From Puniceicoccaceae bacterium (GTDB lineage Bacteria > Verrucomicrobiota > Verrucomicrobiia > Opitutales > Coraliomargaritaceae), in assembly GCA_902603705.1 (NCBI GenBank), contig CACKVQ010000001.1:26455-90454 (forward strand): a stretch of DNA of 64,000 nucleotides, read 5' to 3'. The translations under genes were made by a program, and so were the position numbers. Below are positions 38,181-48,737 of this stretch, piece by piece (the first letter of the stretch is position 1; every line of letters starts with the position of its first letter). The notes beneath the pieces are model-generated. The model searched no databases. It was not told the origin of the DNA and was given only the letters and a program-made list of their open reading frames with translations.

Positions 38181-39758
38181 ATGGTCCATAATTCTAAATA
38201 TTGGGGTGTATTTTGCGGTATCTTAACTGCTTTATTATGGGTGCTTTCAATTCCACCATTTGACTTTCCTGAGGCGGCTTACATCGCCTTTGTCCCGCTC
38301 CTTTTATGGCTCTACACAAAGCCATCACAGCGATCCATATTGCTAGTTGGATTGGCTTCGGGCTGGTTGAGCTGGTTCGTCATTCTAATATGGTTAAGGC
38401 ATGTTACTTGGTTTGGCACCATTGCGTTAAGTGGTTTACTTGCTTTGTTTTTTGCTAGCTGGCTATATTTAGGTAGTAGCCTTCTGCGCCATATTGAAGA
38501 GCGAAACATCTTGTTACGCGCGCTCTGTTTTGCTGGGTTGGCAGGGGCTTGGGTTGTACTTGAATGGTCAAGAACTTGGTTCCTTTGGGGGTTTCCATGG
38601 GCACCCCTCTCTATAAGCCAGTGGCAGCGACCAGTTGTCTTGCAGATTGCTGCTTGGACAGGTGCCTATGGAGTATCTTATCTAATAATCTTCTTTAACT
38701 TGTGTCTGGCGCAAACACTGCACCAGCGCTTCGTTCAGAAAAAAGGTGCGCTTCAGATGGGCTTGTTTTGCTCGGATCTTTATTTAGGATTAACTGCTCT
38801 GTGTTTTTGTATCTATGTATTCTTTTATTCTTTACCAGCTCGAGATAGTACTGAGGAACTCTTAACTGCAGCTGTAGTGCAGCCATATATTCTTCCTGAT
38901 CTGAAATGGGAAATAGATAGTAATTTGGAAAATTTAGAAGCAATTGAGCGGCTAACACTTTTTATTTCTACTTTGGAAAGTGATATCATTCTTTGGCCAG
39001 AGTCTGCAACGCCTTGGCCGATAATCGGAAGCCAACAAATATGTATGCGCTTGGAGCGTCTGGCCGATGAGATCAATAAGCCGATTCTTATGGGTAATAT
39101 TTCTGAAGACACTAAGACTGGAGAATGGAGCAACGGTACTTTCCTAGTTGAACCAGACTCAGGATTATCGGAGCAATTCTACACTAAACGAGAGTTGGTC
39201 CCCTTCGGCGAATATGTCCCTCGTCCTTTTGGATTTATGCGAAAAGTAGTGCCATTAAATGGCAGCTTTGTGCCTGGTGAAGATGTTGGACTCATTGACC
39301 TAGAATTAGGCATGTCTACTACCCGAGTTGGATCTTTAATTTGTTATGAAGATGCTTTTCCAGCGCTCGCTAGAGAGAGCGCTAGTAAGGGTGCGAAGTT
39401 ATTTTTTGTTGTAACAAATGATGCATGGTATGGCGAGGAAGGTGCAGCCGAACAACATGCAGCGCACTCAGTTCTTCGTGCTGTTGAGAATCGTCGTCCT
39501 GTAATGCGTGCGGGTAATGGAGGATGGAGTGGATGGATAGATAGCTACGGCACTGTTCGCGATTTTTTAGTCGATTCAGACGGAAGCATTTATTTTCGGG
39601 GTGGGGGCGCTTTTACTATCTTTCAATATAAAGAATGGGAGCGGCAGCAAAGTTATTACACTCGCCATGGTGATTGGTTTGTCAGCACTTCAGCTGGACT
39701 GGCGCTAGCAGCTTTAGTTTTACTCCGAAAACCCAATAATAACAAAGAAAGAGCCTAA
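38181..39758 (+). CDS. lnt: Apolipoprotein N-acyltransferase
   Basis: Last enzyme of lipoprotein maturation, acylating the amino-terminal cysteine in the inner membrane. The 525 residues have six hydrophobic helices in the first ~220, then a nitrilase-like domain. Catalytic residues are recognisable: Glu in WPESATPWP, Lys in TKRELVPFGEYVP, and Cys in SLICYEDAFP. It starts eight bases after mrdA, so it probably belongs to the cell-shape operon. Confidence 0.94.
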   Translation: MVHNSKYWGVFCGILTALLWVLSIPPFDFPEAAYIAFVPLLLWLYTKPSQRSILLVGLASGWLSWFVILIWLRHVTWFGTIALSGLLALFFASWLYLGSSLLRHIEERNILLRALCFAGLAGAWVVLEWSRTWFLWGFPWAPLSISQWQRPVVLQIAAWTGAYGVSYLIIFFNLCLAQTLHQRFVQKKGALQMGLFCSDLYLGLTALCFCIYVFFYSLPARDSTEELLTAAVVQPYILPDLKWEIDSNLENLEAIERLTLFISTLESDIILWPESATPWPIIGSQQICMRLERLADEINKPILMGNISEDTKTGEWSNGTFLVEPDSGLSEQFYTKRELVPFGEYVPRPFGFMRKVVPLNGSFVPGEDVGLIDLELGMSTTRVGSLICYEDAFPALARESASKGAKLFFVVTNDAWYGEEGAAEQHAAHSVLRAVENRRPVMRAGNGGWSGWIDSYGTVRDFLVDSDGSIYFRGGGAFTIFQYKEWERQQSYYTRHGDWFVSTSAGLALAALVLLRKPNNNKERA

Positions 39759-39809
39759 AATTTTATTCTATCAAGTATGATGCTATATAGATAATCAAAA
39801 TTAGTGTTA

Positions 39810-41228
39810 TTATATGGAGCGAATTTGAGTACTGTCGATTAGCTTTTCACCCGCATACATCTTGGTAATAACCACAATAGGATCTTCGTCCATTACCCAT
39901 TTTCCATCCTTAAGTCGTTCAAAGGATCGTTGTATTGTTGTCTCATGGTCGTGATCAAAGTCCATTAGAAAGGGTTCAACTCCCCTCATAATAAGCAGTT
40001 GTTTGAAGAGTATTTTATTATCTGTAAAAGCGTAGATTGGTACATTGGGTCTAAGTGAGGAGAGCTTTTGCGCAAATATACCACGTCGTGTGAAGACGAC
40101 GAGTGATCCATCTAAATCATGAGCTAGGTATGCAGCCGAACGTAGCATTTTAGATCGGGGTAATCGCAGGACTAAGTCTTTACGAAGCGTTTGGAGTTGC
40201 TCTTCTTCGATACGCTTTGCGATACGTTGTATCGTTTCCACACATTCGACTGGGTACTTCCCGATGGTCGTTTCCCCTGAGAGCATCACACAGTCTGCTT
40301 GCTCACGTATTGCATTTGCGATGTCGGTGACTTCTGCTCTTGTCGGAATTGGAGATTCAATCATCGATTCTAACATGTGTGTAGCTACGATGACTGGCTT
40401 AGTCTCTTGTATACAACTATTTACTGCCCGGGCTTGAATCACGGGTAAATCTTCGAAAGGGCATTCGATCCCTAAATCGCCACGAGCAACCATAAGACCA
40501 TCGGAGGCCTTAATAATACTATCCAGATTAGAGATCGCTTGTTGATCTTCGATCTTTGCTATTATCTTGGCTTCTGATTTGTGTTTATCTAAATATGAAC
40601 GAAATTCCTCTAGGTCTTTTGGTTCGCGGACAAACGAAAGAGCGAAAAATTCGATATCTTGTTCTATACCTACATCGACGTCACCTTGATCTTTTTCCGT
40701 TAACGCAGGAAGGTTTACACGCACACCTGGTAGATTAATATGACGACGATTCCCCATAGAACCTGGTATAATAACTTCGCAACGTACAGTGCTGCCTGTA
40801 ATCTTTTTAACACTAAGGCGAATTAAGCCACTGTCTACGAGTACGGTATCACCTGGATTTACATCGCTTGCAAATCCGGGGTAATTAACGTCCACACGAT
40901 ATACGCCTTCTGGAGATATACTCCCAGTACCTTCCCCATAGGTGAGTTCGATAATATTACCTTCTTTTAGATCAAAGGCCTTAGGAACATCACCTGTTCG
41001 AATTTCAGGACCTTTGACATCCATCATAATTGCAATGTGACGTCCTACTTTGTCGCACACATTACGCACACGTTCTATTATTTCCCTCGACCATGCATGA
41101 TCCGCATGCGCCATATTTATTCGGCATATATCAACGCCAGCATGTATTAGTTTTTCTAGTACCTCTTCACTATCTGTCGCAGGCCCGATTGTAAAAATGA
41201 TCTTAGTTTTATGTGTTTTATTATTCAT
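39810..41228 (-). CDS. pyk: Pyruvate kinase
   Basis: Glycolytic enzyme, PEP + ADP to pyruvate + ATP. The ATG at 41228 ([15 protein letters not shown]) gives 472 residues; the frame extends to 41276 but would overlap the upstream gene. Visible motifs are the N-terminal [21 protein letters not shown], the substrate-binding [10 protein letters not shown] near 240 (catalytic Lys), MVARGDLG, and [12 protein letters not shown]. The C-terminal allosteric domain is present. The WalJ-like gene ends 10 bases upstream, so the two may be co-transcribed. Confidence 0.95.
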   Translation of the reverse strand: MNNKTHKTKIIFTIGPATDSEEVLEKLIHAGVDICRINMAHADHAWSREIIERVRNVCDKVGRHIAIMMDVKGPEIRTGDVPKAFDLKEGNIIELTYGEGTGSISPEGVYRVDVNYPGFASDVNPGDTVLVDSGLIRLSVKKITGSTVRCEVIIPGSMGNRRHINLPGVRVNLPALTEKDQGDVDVGIEQDIEFFALSFVREPKDLEEFRSYLDKHKSEAKIIAKIEDQQAISNLDSIIKASDGLMVARGDLGIECPFEDLPVIQARAVNSCIQETKPVIVATHMLESMIESPIPTRAEVTDIANAIREQADCVMLSGETTIGKYPVECVETIQRIAKRIEEEQLQTLRKDLVLRLPRSKMLRSAAYLAHDLDGSLVVFTRRGIFAQKLSSLRPNVPIYAFTDNKILFKQLLIMRGVEPFLMDFDHDHETTIQRSFERLKDGKWVMDEDPIVVITKMYAGEKLIDSTQIRSI

Positions 41229-41238
41229 AGGATAATGT

Positions 41239-42045
41239 TTAGTTACTGATCGTAGATACTGGAGGATTGATTCCACTTTTTGGATTTACAATTTTAATTA
41301 CAATGGATCCAAATATAGAACTGAATTTTTCGCGTACTAATTCGATTTTATTACAGTCTTTACTCAGATGTGCCAAGTAGACGTTTTGAAGCAAACTCTC
41401 TTTTGAGAGTTCTTCGATTAACTCGTATGCCGCTTGGTTGGATAGGTGCCCGTGGCGTCCACGAATTCGCTGTTTGGTAGACCAAGGACGGCGTTTGTCT
41501 AGTTCTAGCATTTTATCGTCATAGTTAGCTTCTAGGACAAGTATTTGCACCTTTCTAAGGTGCTCGCGCACATGTTCTGGCACATAACCGAGATCAGTGA
41601 CCCATGCTAAGCTACGTGGAGGGCTAAATAAGTCTCCAACATCGCCCCATTTAAAAATATATCCAACCGGATCATAGGCATCGTGGGGAAGCGAAAAGGA
41701 GCGCACGGATAGGTCCCTGAAGCTAAATTCGGTTCCTGTTTGAAATACCTGCCAATTGGCATGCTTGCTTAGTTTAGCCTGGACGGCCTCAGCCGTCTCA
41801 CGATTAGCAAATACTGGTAAGTCAGCGCGTTTGGATAAACCACGGATTCCCTCGCAGTGATCGCTGTGCTCGTGAGTAAGAAAGACAGCATCTATTGAGT
41901 CAACAGACTCTCCTATCTCTACAAGGAGTTTTTCAATACGCTTCGCTGATATCCCTACGTCTATTAATATCTTGCTTTGGCCAGTATCTAAAAGTGCACA
42001 ATTACCACTACTGCTAGAGGCTAAGATTTGAAATTCAACAGACAT
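41239..42045 (-). CDS. Metallo-beta-lactamase fold hydrolase (YycJ/WalJ-like)
   Basis: A 268-residue protein. The [11 protein letters not shown] start and the metal motif [11 protein letters not shown] near 56-66 are those of the YycJ/WalJ group; a later His in [14 protein letters not shown] and the LEANYDD block also fit. YycJ-type enzymes are suggested to act in DNA repair or as nucleases, but the function here is unproven. It lies 10 bases upstream of pyk and is divergent from folE2. Confidence 0.83.
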   Translation of the reverse strand: MSVEFQILASSSSGNCALLDTGQSKILIDVGISAKRIEKLLVEIGESVDSIDAVFLTHEHSDHCEGIRGLSKRADLPVFANRETAEAVQAKLSKHANWQVFQTGTEFSFRDLSVRSFSLPHDAYDPVGYIFKWGDVGDLFSPPRSLAWVTDLGYVPEHVREHLRKVQILVLEANYDDKMLELDKRRPWSTKQRIRGRHGHLSNQAAYELIEELSKESLLQNVYLAHLSKDCNKIELVREKFSSIFGSIVIKIVNPKSGINPPVSTISN

Positions 42046-42224
42046 AAATTACATATAACTATCAATATAACGTGCTTGATCAAAGTATTTTTCGACGCTT
42101 GCCCCCGAGTTAGTTAATATTTTTTGATCGTTTCTTGTTTTATAATACGCTAAGCTTACGCTTGTACTATTCTTTAGCAATTAGTTGAATATAATATTCT
42201 CTTAAGTTATATATCTGTGATTAA

Positions 42225-43205
42225 ATGAAATCAGAATCTAGTCCTGTTCCTCCGTGCCAAGATAGGTCCTCTTTGTCTAAACCCAATAAGGTGTATGACC
42301 GTGATTTTGTCCCTACCGTAGAGTATCGGGCTTCACTACCTGATATGCAAAACGCTGATGCACAACAAATTTATGGTGCAAATGTCCCCATATTAAACGT
42401 AGGGATCTCTAATTTTCGTATACCCCTTCTCTTTGTCACCGAAGGTTCGGATACACTCACGCTGGAAACTTCTGTCACCGGAACTGTCTCACTTGAGGCC
42501 GATCAGAAAGGTATTAATATGTCCCGAATTATGCGAGTATTCTACACCTTCCAGAAACGAATTTTTACCCCAGATTTACTTAAGGATATTTTACTTCAGT
42601 ATAAGGATGAGATTAGCGCACAATCTGCTCGAGTCAGACTTTCCTTTGAGTACCCTATGCTTAAAACTAGCCTACGCAGCGGCTTAGATGGCTGGCAATA
42701 TTATCGTTCTGCCTACGAAGGAAGAATAGATAACTTGGATCGTTTCCGTAAGTACATCCACTTTGATTTTATTTATTCATCTGCTTGTCCTTGCTCTTCC
42801 GAGCTATCAGAGCACGCGCGTGAGAGTCGTGAAGTATTTGGTATTCCGCACTCACAACGCAGCACAGCTCGTGTTAGCGTCGAGATATCTGAAAATGCGC
42901 ACTTAAGTATAGAGCGGCTACAAGAGTTGTGCCTAGAAGCCCTACAGACGGAGACTCAAGTTATGGTCAAGCGAGAAGACGAGCAGGCATTTGCTGAAAT
43001 GAATGGAGCTTACACTAAATTCGTTGAAGATGCCGCTCGCTTGTTACATGAACAGTTAAATAGTGAGCCAAAAATTGTCGATTTTCAGGTTGCCTGCGCT
43101 CACTTGGAATCTCTCCACTCGCATGATGCCGTAGCCGTGATCAATAAGGGTGTACCTGGCGGCTTTAATGGGGACTACGAAGACTTCGGGTCATTAATTC
43201 GCTAG
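42225..43205 (+). CDS. folE2: GTP cyclohydrolase FolE2 (type IB)
   Basis: First enzyme of folate/queuosine pterin synthesis, GTP to dihydroneopterin triphosphate. The 326 residues match the FolE2 family: [12 protein letters not shown] near 64-75, the [16 protein letters not shown] block near 185-200 (metal-binding Cys), and the Glu-rich [14 protein letters not shown] toward the end. FolE2 can work with metals other than zinc, which suits zinc-poor habitats. A TATAAT occurs at 42190-42195, 29 bases before the ATG. Confidence 0.93.
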   Translation: MKSESSPVPPCQDRSSLSKPNKVYDRDFVPTVEYRASLPDMQNADAQQIYGANVPILNVGISNFRIPLLFVTEGSDTLTLETSVTGTVSLEADQKGINMSRIMRVFYTFQKRIFTPDLLKDILLQYKDEISAQSARVRLSFEYPMLKTSLRSGLDGWQYYRSAYEGRIDNLDRFRKYIHFDFIYSSACPCSSELSEHARESREVFGIPHSQRSTARVSVEISENAHLSIERLQELCLEALQTETQVMVKREDEQAFAEMNGAYTKFVEDAARLLHEQLNSEPKIVDFQVACAHLESLHSHDAVAVINKGVPGGFNGDYEDFGSLIR

Positions 43206-43246
43206 ACCTAAATATGTATACAACCTGGAGTTATATGTGTAATAGA

Positions 43247-44080
43247 CTATTTTATACTAATCTTTGCGGTACCGGATCCCCTGGGACGTAAGCGCTCACC
43301 TCTATGTTCAATTTGTAGGTTTTCACCGGCGGTAAATAGGATATCAACTGCACCATTTTTTACTAGAGTAATGCTTTCGCCCTTACTCATAGTTTTGCGC
43401 ATTAACTCTTGGTTGTCTGATTGTTGTTTTACTAGCACATAGACATTGCCACTTGCAATAAGTGTTATGCTTTCACTGCCAGTGTCTTCTACTTGGAAAG
43501 ATTCAGAGGATTGCGCCTTGATTGTTTCTTCTTGAGTTTCCGAAGAGTCTGAAAATGCTTCCGATTTGTCGCTCCCTAGGATTGCCCATATTAAGCCAAA
43601 TACGACAAACACTAAAGCTAGAGTCCCTACAAAAATAAGGCCGATTTTCATATAGAATGTTTTATCAGCATCTTCTTCCTCTGCATCTTGTGAAGTATTG
43701 CTACGCGGAGGCTTAGTAGTTACGCGGCTATATGGAGCCGGCTCATCGGATTCTTCACGACCATTATTATCACTACCATTAGTTTTTTTAATTTCCATTT
43801 GGCCAAACAGCTCTACATCCACTACTTTCCCTTTGCGAGTATCGCCTAAGAGCTGAGCTTCGTAATCAGTTAGTAGCTTTTCGACGTCCAACTTTAAATA
43901 TCGGGCGTAGTTTTTCAGGAAGCCCCGCTTGTAAATGTCCGGCAGGTCAAAATCCATCTTGTTCTGCTCAATGTACGCAAGGAAGTCACTGCGAATTTTG
44001 GTTGCCTCTGCTGCTTCGCGCAGAGAAATGCCCTTTCGCTGACGTGCTTCTTCTAGTTGTCCACCTATAGTTTGCATCAT
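43247..44080 (-). CDS. RodZ-like helix-turn-helix membrane protein
   Basis: A 277-residue bitopic protein. The N-terminus has a Cro-like HTH (IGGQLEEARQRKGISLREAAEATKI, ~5-29) and the FLAYIEQNKMDFDLPDIYKRGFLKNYARYL block typical of RodZ. A charged linker leads to one membrane helix (~148-170) and a periplasmic beta-rich C-terminus of the DUF4115 type. RodZ ties MreB to the membrane, but this gene is about 9 kb from the mre cluster. Start Met1 or Met2 is undecided. Confidence 0.82.
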   Translation of the reverse strand: MMQTIGGQLEEARQRKGISLREAAEATKIRSDFLAYIEQNKMDFDLPDIYKRGFLKNYARYLKLDVEKLLTDYEAQLLGDTRKGKVVDVELFGQMEIKKTNGSDNNGREESDEPAPYSRVTTKPPRSNTSQDAEEEDADKTFYMKIGLIFVGTLALVFVVFGLIWAILGSDKSEAFSDSSETQEETIKAQSSESFQVEDTGSESITLIASGNVYVLVKQQSDNQELMRKTMSKGESITLVKNGAVDILFTAGENLQIEHRGERLRPRGSGTAKISIK

Positions 44081-44187
44081 GGCTAATAAAAGAAAGTCTT
44101 AACTTCCCAGGCAAGTAAAGACTCTAATTTTAACATCTTACTTAATCCTGATGCAAGTTTTGAGCCTATGAATAACACCTCAAGAAA

Positions 44188-45093
44188 TCACGCTTTAGAT
44201 AGCGTAAATTGTAGGTCTCCCCATTCGCCATCAACACGGCTGTCTACGCAGATATTTAAATTGGAACGGTAGCTTGCAAATTGCTCGCTGTAGTGTCTGC
44301 ATACTTGATCGAGCTCTTTAGTCAGGATTCCGCTTAGTACTAGTGTACCACTATTTTTTAGGCTGTTAACTAAGTAAGGACTATGGTGAATAAGAACCTC
44401 TGTGTGTATATTAGCTAATATTAGATCACCCTGCGCATCGCTTTTGAAACCATTTGAGAGTTCGGCTACGGTGAAATCAGGTGGATCTAGGTGAGCATTT
44501 TCAGTACAGTTAGTTTGGCAGACTAAGATTGCTTCTGGATCGAAGTCGAATGCGTAGACATTCTGGAATCCTAATGCAGCACCTGATAGTGCAAGCACAC
44601 CCGATCCGCATCCTGCATCAATTAACGAGTGACTACTAATTGCTCCCGAATGATTATCATAATAGTCTAGCAGTCGACGAGCACATAGGCGAGTCGTCTC
44701 GTGCGCTCCCGTACCAAAAGCCATACCTGCATCTATATAAACTACTGCAGATCCCCCTGGCGCTTCGCTAAAAGAGCGTTCCCATAGTGGTATCCAGTAA
44801 AGTTGACGGTCATTCCAAGGTTTGACAAATTTCTTATAGGCATTCTGCCAGTCGGCATCAGTAATTATAGTCTTTTCGAATTTATTAGGTAGATTTGGAA
44901 ATTCTCTACGTAGTCTTTTAAGTGCTTCGGTGGCAGTTTTTAAATTAGGAAATATCCCGAAGATGTAGTAGGGGTCTTGAATTTCTCCCTGAATTATTCC
45001 CCAATGTACAGATTCAGTTTCCAGGAAGTAGTCTTCTAGCATTTCAACTAGTTCGTCGTCAATTTTACTTCTTAGTTCAATTTGATTACTCAT
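44188..45093 (-). CDS. prmA: Ribosomal protein L11 methyltransferase
   Basis: SAM enzyme trimethylating L11. ATG 45093 (MSNQIELR, 301 residues) is preferred over a TTG three codons earlier. The SAM loop is DAGCGSGVLALSGAALG near 163-179, and DLILANIHTEVL is the NPPY-like catalytic strand, as in PrmA (N-I-x-x). GMAFGTGAHETT is the other hallmark of PrmA. It lies 14 bases downstream of purN on the same strand. Confidence 0.92.
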   Translation of the reverse strand: MSNQIELRSKIDDELVEMLEDYFLETESVHWGIIQGEIQDPYYIFGIFPNLKTATEALKRLRREFPNLPNKFEKTIITDADWQNAYKKFVKPWNDRQLYWIPLWERSFSEAPGGSAVVYIDAGMAFGTGAHETTRLCARRLLDYYDNHSGAISSHSLIDAGCGSGVLALSGAALGFQNVYAFDFDPEAILVCQTNCTENAHLDPPDFTVAELSNGFKSDAQGDLILANIHTEVLIHHSPYLVNSLKNSGTLVLSGILTKELDQVCRHYSEQFASYRSNLNICVDSRVDGEWGDLQFTLSKA

Positions 45094-45107
45094 CCTTTGC
45101 AATGTAA

Positions 45108-45689
45108 TCAGTTAACATTACTTAGATGTGATACGACTTCAGGTAGTAGCTGATGCTCAGCTACATGAATTTTTCTAGTCAAAAGTTCCAGCGTGTCAGA
45201 TTCATCAATATGGACTTCTTTTTGGTTAATAATAGGACCTGCATCCAATTCGGGTGTGACCCAGTGTACTGTACAGCCTGTAATTTTGACACCGTATTCA
45301 AATGCTTCTTGGATACTATCGATTCCCGGGAAACTAGGCAGTAGACTAGGGTGTAGGTTAATCACACGACCTTTAAAAGCATCGATGAGTGGACTGTTGA
45401 TGATACGCATAAATCCTGCTAAGACGATTAGTTTAGGGGAGAAGCTAGAAATGCGTTCAATGTATACTTGCTCCGCTGTATTTGTTAAGTGATCGCTTTC
45501 ACAACCAGCATCAATGTAAATAGCGGGAACTTTGTATTTCTGCCCTAGCGAGAGAATATCTGCATCTTCACGATCGCTAATTAAAGCCGCGATCTTTGCT
45601 AGGCCAAGTTTCTTATTTAACTCAGACTGGAGTAGTGCTTCCGCGTTCGAACCCCGACCGGAGCCAAGTATGACGATAGGATAAGACAT
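45108..45689 (-). CDS. purN: Phosphoribosylglycinamide formyltransferase
   Basis: Third step of purine synthesis, formylating GAR from 10-formyl-THF. The 193 residues carry [13 protein letters not shown] at 7-19, the catalytic Asn-His in [12 protein letters not shown] near 112-123, and the Asp in [15 protein letters not shown] near 140-154. The set N-H-D is complete. It is followed by prmA on the same strand; dnaJ ends 17 bases upstream. Confidence 0.94.
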   Translation of the reverse strand: MSYPIVILGSGRGSNAEALLQSELNKKLGLAKIAALISDREDADILSLGQKYKVPAIYIDAGCESDHLTNTAEQVYIERISSFSPKLIVLAGFMRIINSPLIDAFKGRVINLHPSLLPSFPGIDSIQEAFEYGVKITGCTVHWVTPELDAGPIINQKEVHIDESDTLELLTRKIHVAEHQLLPEVVSHLSNVN

Positions 45690-45706
45690 AGGACGAAACC
45701 TTAGAT

Positions 45707-46873
45707 TTATTTGAAAAACTTTTTCTTTTTCTTCTTTTTCTTCTTCTCAGTGGAGTTATTAATGGAATTAGAAGGATCCCCGCAAGCCTCAGCGAAATCT
45801 TCGAGTTTGGCTCTTTGGTCTTTGTTTAATTTAGTCGGTACTTCAATTTGCACACGAACTAGTAAGTCGCCCATTCGTCCGCCGCGTAGCGCAGGCATTC
45901 CTTGTTCTCGCAGGCGAAAAGTAGTTCCTGTCTGGGTGCCAGCAGGAATTTTTAACGAACCTTTTTGAAAAAGCGTTGGAACACTTATCGTTCCGCCCAA
46001 TGCTCCTAGGGTGAATTTGATTGGGATTTCGCAGTAAAGGTCGTTCTCATGCCGTTCGAATAATTCGTGCTCTTTGACGTGAATTATAATGTAGAGGTCA
46101 CCTGCTTGTCCGCCTGAATAACCGGCTTCTCCTTTGCCTGAAGATCGTAATTTAGAACCAGTAGCTACGCCCGCCGGGATGCGGACCTTTACCGTACTGC
46201 TATCCATAATACGCCCCTCGCCGCGACACTCACTGCAAGGCTTATCAATGATTTGTCCAGCACCTTGACAGTCAGGACATGCCTGACGGAAACTAATAAA
46301 CCCACGGTTGGAAGTAACTTGGCCAGAACCTCCACATGTCGGGCAGCTGACTTTCTTTGATCCTGGCTCCGCACCTGATCCACTGCATTTTTTGCACGTG
46401 ACGGGGCGACGATATCGGATTTCTTTCTCAGTTCCCTTAGCGGCTTCTTCGAGAGAAATCTCTAGGTCGTAACGCAGGTCAGAGCCATGTTGCGCACCTC
46501 CAGTAGCGCGATTACTATTACCACCACCGAAAAATTCTTCGAAAATACCACCACCACTACCGCCACCACCGAAGGCTTCTCGGAATATGTCAAAAGGGTC
46601 TTGGCTTCCCATGCCGCCTTTACCACCACCAGGATTACCCATTCCGCCTTGCTTGAAGGCATCGTGTCCATATCGGTCGTAGGCAGCTCGCTTTTCAGCA
46701 TCTTTTAGGACATCGTAGGCTTCTGATATCTCTTTAAATTTAGCCTCGGCGGAGGCGTCTCCCTGATTCTTATCTGGGTGGTATTTTACAGCAAGTTTAC
46801 GGTAGGCCTTTTTTAGGTCTTCTTCCGTTACATTGCGTGTGACCCCTAAGAGTTCGTAATAGTTGTTTGCCAT
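45707..46873 (-). CDS. dnaJ: Chaperone DnaJ with poly-lysine tail
   Basis: A 388-residue Hsp40. The J-domain has HPD in YHPDKNQGD near 32-40, followed by a Gly/Phe-rich region, four CxxCxGxG-type zinc motifs (about 159-231), and the peptide-binding C-terminal domains. The terminus is unusual: nine consecutive lysines followed by FFK, encoded by A/G-only codons (about 45710-45750). The grpE stop lies six bases upstream, and the two genes form an operon. No dnaK is in the window. Confidence 0.95.
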   Translation of the reverse strand: MANNYYELLGVTRNVTEEDLKKAYRKLAVKYHPDKNQGDASAEAKFKEISEAYDVLKDAEKRAAYDRYGHDAFKQGGMGNPGGGKGGMGSQDPFDIFREAFGGGGSGGGIFEEFFGGGNSNRATGGAQHGSDLRYDLEISLEEAAKGTEKEIRYRRPVTCKKCSGSGAEPGSKKVSCPTCGGSGQVTSNRGFISFRQACPDCQGAGQIIDKPCSECRGEGRIMDSSTVKVRIPAGVATGSKLRSSGKGEAGYSGGQAGDLYIIIHVKEHELFERHENDLYCEIPIKFTLGALGGTISVPTLFQKGSLKIPAGTQTGTTFRLREQGMPALRGGRMGDLLVRVQIEVPTKLNKDQRAKLEDFAEACGDPSNSINNSTEKKKKKKKKKFFK

Positions 46874-46879
46874 CTGGCT

Positions 46880-47455
46880 TTACTTTTTGCCCTCTTTATC
46901 AACTTGCCCACTAGAGACAATCACACTGGCCGCACGGAGCAGTCGTTCGTTGAGCCGATAGCCAGCGCGCACTGTTTCTATAATGTGGTCTTCAGCTACT
47001 TCGCTAGAGGGTTGATGTGAAATACACTCATGTAAATTAGGATCAAAGGTTTCTCCATTAGGAAGTAACTCTTCTAGACCCTGCTCAGAGAGAGACTTTT
47101 TCAGCTGGTCATCAACCATTTTAAATCCTAAAGTAACCTCCTTAGCTTCTGGGTGTTTCTCGGCGGATTTAAGGCCCAGTTTCATATTATCAAGAACGGG
47201 TAGGAGGGATTCGACGACACAACATGAAGCACTGCGTATGATGTCCTGTTTTTCGCGAGTAATACGTTTTCGGTAGTTTTCTAGATCAGCAACAGCTCGC
47301 AGATAACGAACTTTCATTTCTTTGGCTTCATTTTGGGCCTTCTCTAACTCGCTTAACGCAGGCTCTGTAGTTACTTCTTCCTCGATTGCATTCTTCACAT
47401 CCGCAGGTGTATCTTCTTCTGGAGCCTCAGAGAGGTTTTCGTTTTTCTTCGTCAT
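46880..47455 (-). CDS. grpE: Nucleotide exchange factor GrpE
   Basis: A 191-residue cochaperone of DnaK. An acidic N-terminus is followed by a long coiled-coil with [23 protein letters not shown] near 50-72 and [17 protein letters not shown] near 88-104. The beta-wing holds [17 protein letters not shown] and [18 protein letters not shown]. No CIRCE element is visible upstream of the start, so HrcA control is not indicated. dnaJ follows after six bases. Confidence 0.93.
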   Translation of the reverse strand: MTKKNENLSEAPEEDTPADVKNAIEEEVTTEPALSELEKAQNEAKEMKVRYLRAVADLENYRKRITREKQDIIRSASCCVVESLLPVLDNMKLGLKSAEKHPEAKEVTLGFKMVDDQLKKSLSEQGLEELLPNGETFDPNLHECISHQPSSEVAEDHIIETVRAGYRLNERLLRAASVIVSSGQVDKEGKK

Positions 47456-47680
47456 ATTACAATCGATTAGTTACTCTTATCAAAATAATTTGTTGTTAGC
47501 ATCAAAGTAAACGATAGAACATGAGGATATTTTTTAAGAATTCAAGACTTCAGTCAGTATATTAGACTTTGTTTAGTTCCTTAGAACCTTCTGCGTTGGT
47601 TGTAATTTTGTAATGTGTACTAACTGCTGAAGGGTTGCGTTGATAATATTTTATAATATACCGAATCTACTACAGTTTTC

Positions 47681-48280
47681 ATGCCCGAAATATCTGAACC
47701 TCACGCCCGCGAGCTTGCTAAGCAGAACCTACGGAAGAATAAATTACGCGTTGAACTTATAAACGATCTCGATGGGATCGACCGTATTTTGTTCGAGGCA
47801 GGTTGTGGCCATGGTCATTGGCTAACAGATTATGCGGAATCTCATTCAAATACAATTTGTGTTGGAATTGATCTTATCTCCTGGCGCGTGCGTAAGTGTA
47901 ATGATAAAAAATTCAAGCGAGGTTTGAATAATTTGTATTTTTATAAAGCGGAGCTTAGTGAGTTTTTAGAAGTACTTCCAAAAACTGTGCGTTTTGAGCG
48001 AACTGTACTTCTTTTCCCCGATCCGTGGCCTAAAGCGCGTCATCATCGTCGACGTATGATTCAGGCTGATTTATTGGATGAATTTGCTCGCCGCTCAGAC
48101 ATAGGGGGGGAGCTTTGCTTCCGATCAGATGACCGCCCTTATTTCGACTGGACGCTCGAGCATATAAATAAAAATAACCATTGGCTTATTGAGCCGTCTG
48201 CCTCTTGGCCATACGAGAGTGCCACCTATTTTCAGGATTTGATGGATGAATACTTCTCCGTTGTCGCTAGACGAGTTTAA
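47681..48280 (+). CDS. trmB: tRNA (guanine-N7-)-methyltransferase
   Basis: Methylates G46 of tRNA. The 199 residues have the SAM loop [10 protein letters not shown] at about 38-47, [13 protein letters not shown], and the TrmB signature [15 protein letters not shown] near 111-125. The C-terminal [12 protein letters not shown] block is normal. A TATAAT is at 47652-47657, 23 bases before the ATG, with no matching -35 element. Confidence 0.92.
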   Translation: MPEISEPHARELAKQNLRKNKLRVELINDLDGIDRILFEAGCGHGHWLTDYAESHSNTICVGIDLISWRVRKCNDKKFKRGLNNLYFYKAELSEFLEVLPKTVRFERTVLLFPDPWPKARHHRRRMIQADLLDEFARRSDIGGELCFRSDDRPYFDWTLEHINKNNHWLIEPSASWPYESATYFQDLMDEYFSVVARRV

Positions 48281-48331
48281 TTGGGTGCTATGATGGGATA
48301 CGTAGAGACATACCAATTGGCACTATTTCAT

Positions 48332-48559
48332 TTAAAATAAGTCGATCCAAAAAATTAGCACTAATTCGATGAGCACTGTTATGCAGAATAAGGCTAAGAC
48401 AAAAACCATAAGATAGTCTCTGGCAAATCTACGCTCAGGCGATGTTGGAGGAGTCTTTTTTTTGGGAGAATACCCACTGTTACCATTGAGTATTGCTGAG
48501 CCGCCCTCACGATCACGCAGGTGGGAGATGCGTTCAGTTAAATTATGTAAATCTACCAT
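48332..48559 (-). CDS. Small single-span membrane protein, unknown function
   Basis: A 75-residue protein: a charged, basic N-terminus (ERISHLRDREGG, KKKTPPTSPERR) followed by one C-terminal membrane helix (residues ~49-72). The family is not recognised. It is divergent from the ATP synthase operon. Its composition supports a real gene, but there is no homology evidence, and AtpI/AtpZ-like function is only a guess from position. Confidence 0.45.
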   Translation of the reverse strand: MVDLHNLTERISHLRDREGGSAILNGNSGYSPKKKTPPTSPERRFARDYLMVFVLALFCITVLIELVLIFWIDLF

Positions 48560-48618
48560 AGTAAGACACTCGCTAATCGTACTATTATGGCAAGTTAAGA
48601 AAATCGCTTCGCCTGATA

Positions 48619-48684
48619 TAAGACATAAGATTGTCTAATCTTATGTCTTAGGCTATAAATCAGATGTTGACGCCCTGTCTTAGG
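48619..48684. repeat. Perfect inverted repeat plus TGTCTTAGG direct repeats upstream of the ATP synthase operon
   Basis: Arms 48619-48632 and 48637-48650 are a perfect 14-bp inverted repeat around a four-base GTCT loop. The 9-mer TGTCTTAGG occurs at 48644-48652 and again at 48676-48684, exactly 32 bases apart, about three helical turns. It lies in the intergenic region between the divergent small membrane gene and atpB. There is no T-run on either strand, so a terminator is unlikely; an operator or RNA hairpin is possible. Confidence 0.5.
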
Positions 48685-48737
48685 ATCTACATCAAATTTT
48701 AAATAGTTTTTTTTTACTGCATTTTACCCATATTTGA

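Noticed and set aside
48350..48375. CIRCE-like TTAGCACT...AGCACT sequence
   Set aside because: The right arm is not the GAGTGCTAA needed, and it lies inside the small membrane gene, not near grpE-dnaJ.
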